A stretch of 64,000 bases of DNA, from positions 1,664,464 to 1,728,463 of the forward strand of contig OY365818.1 in assembly GCA_959347315.1 (NCBI GenBank). The letters run 5' to 3'. The DNA comes from Bimastos eiseni. Lineage: Eukaryota; Annelida; Clitellata; Crassiclitellata; Lumbricidae. The notes under the pieces were generated by a model. The model was given only the letters and a program-made list of their open reading frames with translations. It was not told the origin of the DNA and made no database searches. Both the position numbers and the translations under genes were made by a program. Below, in pieces: positions 56,895 through 64,000 of this stretch. Every line of letters begins with the position of its first letter. Position 1 is the stretch's first letter.

Positions 56895-57010
56895 CTGCAC
56901 TCTGGCGGTGCCAGTCCCAGACGTGGATGACGGAGGAGGGCGAAGCTTGAGGTATCTGTTAGCGCACGGCGTTGTTAAATTGAAACTACTACAGTACTAC
57001 TGCTATAAAT
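56895..57010 (+). mobile_element. Dispersed repeat family B copy with ATT/ATC tail
   Basis: GGCGGTGCCAGTCCCAGACG, GATGACGGAGGAGGGCGAAG, GTTGTTAAATTGAAACTACT, running into the (ATT)n(ATC)n tract at 57017. Confidence 0.55.
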
Positions 57011-57016
57011 GAGATA

Positions 57017-57102
<86 letters not shown>

Positions 57103-57155
57103 GTCATCATCATCGTCATCGTCATCATCATCGTCATCGTCATCATCATCATCAT
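57017..57155. repeat. (ATT)n(ATC)n microsatellite
   Basis: ATT units switch to ATC, then mixed ATC/GTC units; seeded at the end of a family B repeat. Confidence 0.9.
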
Positions 57156-57429
57156 TGGTATTATTTTAAAATTGTTGTTACCATCATCGTCATAATTTAT
57201 TTTTTTTACACAGGCATATATCAGAGCAACTTACGAAGCATTTTGTGAGATCGAAGCAAACGAAGTAAATCTGTTTTTCTTGTCGTTAAGGATCCGTTGC
57301 ATTATATAAACGAAGTTGAAAGAGTTGATCTGATTCGTCGTCACGATGTCCGTGACATAAAACGATGGACGTTTCAATGGAAATGGTGACTAAGTCCCGT
57401 AATTATATTCCCTTGGAGAAACCAGAAGC

Positions 57430-57785
57430 CAGGAGGGAGGAGGAGGAGGAGGACGCTCTACGGTGGACATGAAAGATGAAATTGAGAAGACGAATAAGAA
57501 GATGAGGATGATGAAGAAGATTAAGAGGATGAAGATGAGGAGGAGTAGGAGGAAGAAGAGAAGGAGATGGTGGAGGGTCTTGATAGTGCTAAAGACGAAG
57601 AAGAAGAATAAAAAGATAACACGGAAGAATATGATGATGTTAATGCTGCTGCTGATGATGATGGAGATGACGATGACGATGATGACGACGACGACGACGA
57701 CGATGATGATGATGAAGATGAAGATGAAAATAAAAAACAAAGATGAAGATAAGGAACGAGATGATGATAAAGAATATGATGAAAT
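57430..57785. repeat. GAA/GAT/GAG triplet-rich tract
   Basis: Degenerate purine triplets over about 350 bases. Both strands have open frames made only of Lys/Met/Asp/Glu or Ser/Ile/Phe. Confidence 0.75.
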
Positions 57786-58479
57786 AGACTAATTCTTTCC
57801 TCTGAATACTCTGCAGCCGTCGAGCAACTGATAGGTGAAATCTGACTCCTGCATAGCATGCAACTGCGCAACACGTAACACTCGATTGTCACCTTATCCT
57901 GGAAGACATCCGGATTCACAGATATACAGATCTGATTCCTCCTTTCCATTTTCCCACTCGCACTATCCCCGCTTATCTTCGGGGTAACAACGCCGAGACC
58001 TTCTTCATCTAGACCCCACAAATAGACTTACACTCACTGATCATCCTCATGTCTCAGTCTCACCTGATCCCCGGTCACCACTCGTCTCATGTTCTCCAAC
58101 CGAGCCATATTCTTCACCGCTACAACCGACCGCTGACTCTTTCGGCTTCTACACCATCATTACCTATCACACTATATCACCTCTCTCAAGCACCTGTATC
58201 TGTCAATCCCTCTGGATTTCCATTCCATACATAAGTCTCGTATCCATCACCGCACCACGACTCTTGAGGCCTCTTGAATTCCGTACTTTTTCGGCTCCTC
58301 CACCATCATTTGCTATCACCAACCATCATTTGTATCAGGCTCCTTCTTATCCAGCAATCCCTCGGGCTTTCCATTCGAAGTTCAAGTCAAGTATTCTTAC
58401 CCAGACACACTTGATCATCCACCTTCCAATCCTCGACCAAAACGATTCCCCACTTTGACAGCGACTCCACCCCATCTGA

Positions 58480-58650
58480 CTCTCTGGAACCGAACTCTGA
58501 CCTCCCTCGGGCTACAATTTGGACAACCCATCTGATTCGACACAGCGCTCGTGAACAATCTAATGTCCAGCGCCTGACTTAAATTTCAACAGGCGCTTAA
58601 AAGAAGTGCTTAGATTACGATTACGACGGTTACGATTACGATCGGGCGGC
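58480..58650 (+). mobile_element. Repeat with (GATTAC)n tail, third copy
   Basis: CACAGCGCTCGTGAACAATC and CAGGCGCTTAAAAGAAGTGC lead into GATTACGATTACGACGG and more GATTAC-like units. Orientation and tail match the copies at 53.9-54.2 kb. Confidence 0.5.
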
Positions 58651-58767
58651 AGCTCAAAGTATACGTGAAACTGGTCCTCGCGTGTCCTTCCTGCCGTTAC
58701 GATGAGTGGCCTACTCTTTGACAGCAGAAGTCGGTTGATACGTATCGTATTCTCAAACATTTGAACG
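58640..58767 (-). CDS. Weak exon candidate, minus strand
   Basis: After an acceptor (CTCTTTTAG) the open frame reads FDVQMFENTIRINRLLLSKS, then RPLIVTAGRTREDQFHVYFE and LPPD, where it meets a GTAATC repeat that could serve as donor. Composition is protein-like; no family is recognised and the phase does not join the 61454 exon. Confidence 0.3.
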
Positions 58768-59264
58768 TCAAACTAAAAGAGAGCGACAAAGCAAATCAGC
58801 GACAAATCCTCTTACTGTTAACCTGATTATGACTTGATTTTGGTGTGCGACCGCTGTGTACGTTATATGCCGGCGCTATAGCAATTACTAATTACAATTA
58901 ATTACAATAAGAGTATTAATTGCAATTTGTCCAACTGTTATAACATATGAAATCTAGCTGATTGAACGTATTTTGTGAATGAACATTGGATTTGGTAAAT
59001 TAATTAATTTTTTTCAATGAATCAATTTTTTCGTTCATTTATATAGCGCCTTATTTGTTTTGCATAGAGGTAGTGAATATGGCAGACCTCTTCCTTGAGT
59101 TGCTTCAACCGTCGCCATCTGAGGACGCAGCCAAGAACAATGACGAAGGCAGGAAGGCAGAAGACACAAAGACGAACAGGAAGGGTACCTACAGGGGCAT
59201 CAGCAAGGATACACGCAACACGGATCTATTCAGTTGCAGACAAATGGAAAATATCACCCACACC

Positions 59265-59480
59265 AACATCACCATCTTCATCATCACCATCTTCATCATC
59301 ACCATCTTCATCATCACCATCTTCATCATCACCATCTTCATCATCACCATCTTCATCATCACCATCTTCATCATCACCATCTTCATCATCACCATCTTCA
59401 TCATCACCATCTTCATCATCACCATCTTCATCATCACCATCGTAATCGTCATTATCATCGTCATCTTCATCATCAACAAC
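59265..59480. repeat. 15-bp minisatellite, about 12 copies
   Basis: Perfect CATCACCATCTTCAT units from 59265 to about 59440, then degenerate ATC repeats. Length is a multiple of three, so several frames stay open on both strands. Confidence 0.92.
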
Positions 59481-60092
59481 AACACGCGCGCACACCTACA
59501 CCAATTTGAAAAGAGGTAAATTGTAAGTTGAGAATAAATTGAAACAGGCGACACATACAGGGAAAGAGAGAGCTACCATAACAGACCGATACCTGGAGAT
59601 ATTTAGAAAGGAAAATACACATATTATCAGTATCATATCTCTATGGGATGCAGTCATGGAAACACATATCATATAACATTTAAGTGGCAGCTATAGCTCC
59701 AAAACACGAACACATCAACCAATCTCTCGGCTTCATTTCCAAGTCTAATTTAATCACAAATTTCTATCGCGCGCCTTAAACAGAAACTCCTCGTTCGACC
59801 ATTGTCAGAGGAGCAACAATGTCCGCAATGCGAAGCCACCCGCGAGACACGAGATATAATCTCGACGAAAACTAGAACCACCATAATCTTCATTCATGAG
59901 AGCAACAGGAGCTGGTCTGCGATACAGCGCCTGTACCTGAGCAAGACGCAGAACACACCTGTGCTGCCAAGGATTGTCTTAGGGCTTGACAGGTGTAGCA
60001 GAGACTTTTTGCGATGCTCTTCCGCTTATCAAACCATAATATATAACCAGTGCGATTCAGACGTTGTAATGACTCCGACACTGTTTGCTATT

Positions 60093-60190
60093 TGGCAGTG
60101 CCAGTCTCAAGCCGGGATAAAGGAGGAGGTGGAAGCTAATCTACTGATCGTTGTTATCACAGAGTGTCATTAAATTGAAACTGCTACTGC
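60093..60190 (+). mobile_element. Dispersed repeat family B copy
   Basis: GGCAGTGCCAGTCTCAAGCC, GGGATAAAGGAGGAGGTGG, GTTGTTATCACAGAGTGTCA, TTAAATTGAAACTGCTACTG. Upstream sequence to about 59800 may be the element body. Confidence 0.6.
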
Positions 60191-61069
60191 AATCCGTGGT
60201 TTATTGAAATTATTCATTTTTGGAAATTCATGAAATAACTCAAATTGAGTCGCCGCATAAAGAAACGGTAAACATTTGTTCTGTTTTCGCAAACAACTTG
60301 GCTAAATATTAAAATTTAATTAAAAAAATTGAGGCCATAGCACTGTCTTTTCAGCTATTTATTTCAGCCTCATGATCTGATTGGCCACTTGCCACTGCCT
60401 CAACTGTTTGAAACAAAATCACCACAGACTCATAATAGCTCCCACTAATTTCAACATAGCAGATATATAACTCCAATTGTCGGATGCAAATAGCGCTGCA
60501 TTACTTTGCCTGCCCAAGAAAGCGTGAAGGCGTCCAACGTAAATTGATAAAGCGTAGGTCATTCTTGAAGTCTGCAACAATTCTACTCAACCCTCTGAGG
60601 AATTCTTCTATCTTCCGACCGAATTCGCTGCGGCCGAAGAGGCGCAGAGGCGCCGTCGTTTTTGCGGCACACGGTGTGAATCCGTGAATTATTGATGCGG
60701 ACACTTGCTAACGACTTAAGACAGACGCTCAGAAGAATAGACGGGTAAAACGAGGAGTACAGCGATGTAAGAGGCTCTGGTATTATATCAATTGCACAAT
60801 ACATATTCACTCACGTTCAAACGTGTTGTTATAGATAACCGCCATGTTTGTGAGTATATGTACGCATGTATGTATGTAGGCACATGCGTTCATGTGTGCA
60901 TCCGAGCATGTTTATCTGAATGCATACATACATACAAAATACAAGTGCACGCATACCCACATACATGCCCCAAGACATAATGCACAAACATACAGATATA
61001 CGTGTATACATAAATACATACAATACTCTTCCAATACACACAGTGTCACAAATACATACCTAGACACAT

Positions 61070-61165
61070 ACATATATACGCATGCACACATGCATACATA
61101 CATACATACAAACATACATACTTACATACATACGTACATAAATACACACATACATACAAGGACGG
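61070..61165. repeat. (ACAT)n microsatellite
   Basis: ACATACAT units with substitutions. Confidence 0.8.
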
Positions 61166-61267
61166 CATCAAAGCATGTAGACAAATATATTAAAATTGAA
61201 GTATGTATATAGTAATCATCTGACGAGTCTCTTCATATGTGTGCGTGTAGATGTCTTTCCGTCTATA

Positions 61268-61385
61268 TGCCTGTATGTGTCTGTGTATGTGTCTGTGTAT
61301 GTGTCTGTGTATGTGTCTGTGTATGTGTATGTGTCTGTGTATGTGTATGTGTCTGTGTATGTGTCTGTGTATGTGTCCGTGTGTG
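61268..61385. repeat. 12-bp TATGTGTCTGTG minisatellite
   Basis: About nine units, two with an inserted TATGTG. Confidence 0.85.
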
Positions 61386-61453
61386 TCTTTTCCTACGGTC
61401 TATGTACGTTTGTCTGTCTGTACACGCGTTTGCCTGAGTGCATGTGCACTTAC

Positions 61454-61604
61454 TGGGGTAGTCGTCTGGGAAGAGGATGATGATGAGGATGAAGGAGATG
61501 CACCAGAGGATGAAGAGGAGGATGAGGAGGATGGATGGAGTTGCTGAGAAGAGCCAGGACATCGTCTGAACTCCTCCGTCTGTTCTTGACACGCAGTTGA
61601 CGAT
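61454..61604 (-). CDS. Possible transmembrane exon of an unidentified minus-strand gene
   Basis: Bounded by an acceptor (CTATCAACAG) and an ideal donor (GTAAGTGC), it reads IVNCVSRTDGGVQTMSWLF and then SILLILLFILWCISFILIII followed by LFPDDYP. It looks like a juxtamembrane segment plus a TM helix. The base sequence is a degenerate TCC/ATC triplet run, so the hydrophobic reading could be a by-product of low complexity. Confidence 0.45.
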
Positions 61605-61699
61605 CTGTTGATAGTCGGATCGGCTTAACTAAATTATTTCCAACAGAGGACAGCTTTTACGACGCCTTGCATGACGGGTAATTGGGAGGACGGCGTGCG

Positions 61700-62175
61700 T
61701 GAGGAGGATGGATGGATGGACGGACGGGTGAGTGAGTTACTGAGTGAGTGGATGGATGGACGGATGGATGGATGGACGGATGGATGGATGGACGGATGGA
61801 TGGATGGATGGACGGATGGATGGATGGACGGATGGATGGATGGACGGATGGATGGACGGACGGGTGAGTGAGTTACTGAGTGAGTGGATGGATGGACGGA
61901 TGGATGGATGGACGGATGGATGGATGGACGGATGGATGGATGGACGGATGGATGGATGGACGGATGGATGGATGGACGGATGGATGGACGGACGGGTGAG
62001 TGAGTTACTGAGTGAGTGGATGGATGGACGGATGGATGGATGGACGGATGACAGTGAATGGATGGATGGATGGATGGGTTGGTGGGTGGGTGGATGGATG
62101 GATGGATGGATGGATGGATGGACGGACGGATGACAGTGAATGGATGGATGGATGGGTTGGTGGGTGGGTGGATGG
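61700..62175. repeat. Higher-order GGAT/GGAC array
   Basis: A spacer GGGTGAGTGAGTTACTGAGT occurs at 61727, 61863 and 61995, separating blocks of GGATGGATGGAC. The period is 132-136 bases. Later blocks carry a different spacer, GATGACAGTGAATGG. Confidence 0.9.
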
Positions 62176-62177
62176 GT

Positions 62178-62556
62178 TTATAGATGGATGGATGGATGGA
62201 TGGATGGATGGATGGATGGATGGATGGATGGATGGATGGATGGATGGATGGATGGATGGATGGATGGATGGATGGATGGATGGATGGATGGATGGATGGA
62301 TGGATGGATGGATGGATGGATGGATGGATGGATGGATGGATGGATGGATGGATGGATGGATGGATGGATGGATGGATGGATGGATGGATGGATGGATGGA
62401 TGGATGGATGGATGGATGGATGGATGGATGGATGGATGGATGGATGGATGGATGGATGGATGGATGGATGGATGGATGGATGGATGGATGGATGGATGGA
62501 TGGATGGATGGATGGATGGATGGATGGATGGATGGATGGATGGATGGATGGATGGA
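62178..62556. repeat. Pure (GGAT)n array, about 95 copies
   Basis: Uninterrupted GGAT/ATGG over about 380 bases, then degenerate units and a (GAAT)n run at 62620-62670. The Met-Asp-Gly-Trp frames are artefacts. Confidence 0.95.
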
Positions 62557-62687
62557 TGAAAGAACAAAAAATTTTACAAAATCATGGATGGATGATTGAA
62601 TTGATGGATGGATGAAAGAACGAACGAATGAATGAATGAATGAATGAATGAATGAATGAATGAATGAATGACTTAGGAGTGTTAAAC

Positions 62688-62821
62688 TTGAACACCTACA
62701 GCGGCGTCGCAGTTATAGAAATTGTCTGGAATGTGGTCGACATTGAAAGCAAGAGTTGGTCGACAGATTCCTTCGATGGTCGCAGATACATCGAACATCA
62801 GTTGACCATTGTTGTAATCAA
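62688..62821 (-). CDS. Possible extracellular exon of the same minus-strand gene
   Basis: An acceptor with a good pyrimidine tract (TTTTCTCCCTCGCAG) precedes 134 bases reading [40 protein letters not shown], to GVQ. The donor is weak (CAA|GTTTAA, or G|GTGTTC 8 bases earlier). With the first donor the phase fits the TM exon at 61604. Family not recognised; further 5' exons would lie to the right. Confidence 0.45.
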
Positions 62822-62899
62822 CTGCGAGGGAGAAAATAATGTTAATCACGCAAGATTTAATTGCATTAATTAGCACTGGGTTTAATTGTTCACGCCTAT

Positions 62900-63368
62900 T
62901 TAGTGCTATCACAACTTATGCTAATTAATCAATCAATATAGAACTTCTTCAAGATATCTAATCAGAGGCGCTCTCTGCGCTAGTTAATGACATTACTAAC
63001 GAATATCTCACAATAGCTATAGGAAAACAGTGTATTAACAGTAAGCTGAAAGAGTCGCCAGTGGTGGGCCCACGCACAAGCGTGGTATTATTGCATACCA
63101 CCGCAACAGCTGCCATCACCAGCGCTTCCAATATCACCACTGCTGATACCAACACCGCCCATTCCACCACCACAGATTGATTTCCTTGTATTTACACTCA
63201 CTGCCTTTAGCTAAACAATTCAATTCAATTCAATTCAATTTTCGTTTAATGAGAACCCTAAGCTGTCAAAACCGCAATTTAGTTTACAACTACATACAAT
63301 CTATATATATACATATATATATAGTACTATATATATATATATATAGTACAATCATATAATGCATAATT

Positions 63369-63403
<35 letters not shown>

Positions 63404-64000
63404 CTATATATATATACCTTGACCCAGACACCGGATGCAGTGCGGTAAACATGAGACTAGTTATTACTGTTCACATTTATCAGTAAATGTCAGTAAATGT
63501 TCTTTTAAGGTAACCGTGACATAAAACTCCGATCATCTTTGGTAAGGCAAGTCCATGCGGCCTGCTTCTTAATTATTGTACTTGATATTCCTAGCTGGTG
63601 GAAGGAGCCCTAGCTCCTGAGGCGAATTTTCAAGGAACGGATCTGAAATCTCAGATGCCTGTGGTCATTTCCGACAGATGGACACTTGGACATCCATGTG
63701 TGGTGCGACTGGTTTGTTTCCTTTGCCTCAGCAGCCCATTGGTCTGCCACCCCATAACTCCCTCCTTCCCCCCCCCCCCATTTCCCTTGACGCCTCCTGT
63801 GATCTCTCGGTTCTTTACCACCCTCTCCAATGGATTCAATCATCAATCGGTCATCTGATCACGTCCACTTTGCCAGTTCGTTTCACTCGTGTTATGTACC
63901 TAAGGTCATTCAGCTTAACCAAACAAATGCCAATGCACGCGCGCGCACACACACTCCTTTTAGCAACCATCATCATCATTGTCAACATCATCATCATCAT
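62900..64000. other. No gene assigned; TA tracts and unique sequence
   Basis: Contains a TA-rich tract (63297-63415), a poly-C run near 63770 and an ATC microsatellite at the right edge. The frame at 63598-63858 has no recognised domain. Confidence 0.5.

Noticed and set aside
56674..57012. Cys-containing 112-codon ORF as a secreted peptide
   Set aside because: It runs into a dispersed repeat (family B) and has no signal peptide; other frames are equally open.
60484..60704. Overlapping 67-codon ORFs on both strands as exons
   Set aside because: The minus reading looks somewhat protein-like, but no acceptor or donor pair joins it to another exon.
62012..62615. Long Met-Asp-Gly-Trp repeat ORFs and their Ile-His-Pro-Ser complements
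   Set aside because: They are translations of a pure GGAT microsatellite, open on both strands, with no splice or start context.

Overview
The window is animal nuclear DNA. Its genes have many short exons with GT/AG junctions. The intergenic space is full of microsatellites, minisatellites, tRNA-derived SINEs, decayed non-LTR retrotransposon 3' ends and MITEs. The dopamine receptor reads [16 protein letters not shown] after TM3, almost as in insect D2-like receptors, and the stathmin has extra tubulin-binding repeats, so I favour a protostome, probably an ecdysozoan, with a repeat-rich genome. A priapulid-like source is only a guess.

Layout. 1-7.8 kb: no gene body; microsatellites, SINEs, two promoter-like motif clusters, and presumably intron of the next gene. 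7.86-11.04 kb (+): the last three coding exons of a D2-like dopamine receptor (TM3 to stop). 13.7-16.9 kb (-): an RPB5 (POLR2E-like) RNA polymerase subunit gene of six clear exons, whose conserved C-terminal exon I could not find. 22.8-28.3 kb (+): a stathmin gene with three successive C-terminal repeat exons of about 47 residues and a symmetric Cys-bearing exon near the N-terminus. 33.3-39.6 kb (-): a complete seven-exon U2AF1 (U2AF35) gene. 44.6-50.5 kb (+): a complete single-pass receptor with signal peptide, SUEL-type lectin, CUB, sushi-like module, TM helix and tyrosine-containing tail. 52-64 kb: mostly repeats, with weakly supported exon candidates; the best are a minus-strand extracellular exon at 62.7-62.8 kb and a TM exon at 61.5 kb.

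The genes are not an operon and belong to unrelated processes: neuromodulator signalling, transcription, microtubule dynamics, 3' splice-site recognition and cell-surface recognition. D2R and RPB5 are convergent, stathmin and U2AF1 are convergent, and U2AF1 and the lectin/CUB receptor are divergent.

The most unusual pattern is that many introns begin with a tandem repeat directly on the 5' splice site, sometimes with the donor as part of the repeat unit. It is seen at one D2R exon, three stathmin exons, one U2AF1 exon and one receptor exon. Other points of interest are the repeat-expanded stathmin, the truncated-looking RPB5, the lectin-CUB-sushi receptor, and a hAT-like MITE family whose near-perfect 8-bp target duplications are still visible.
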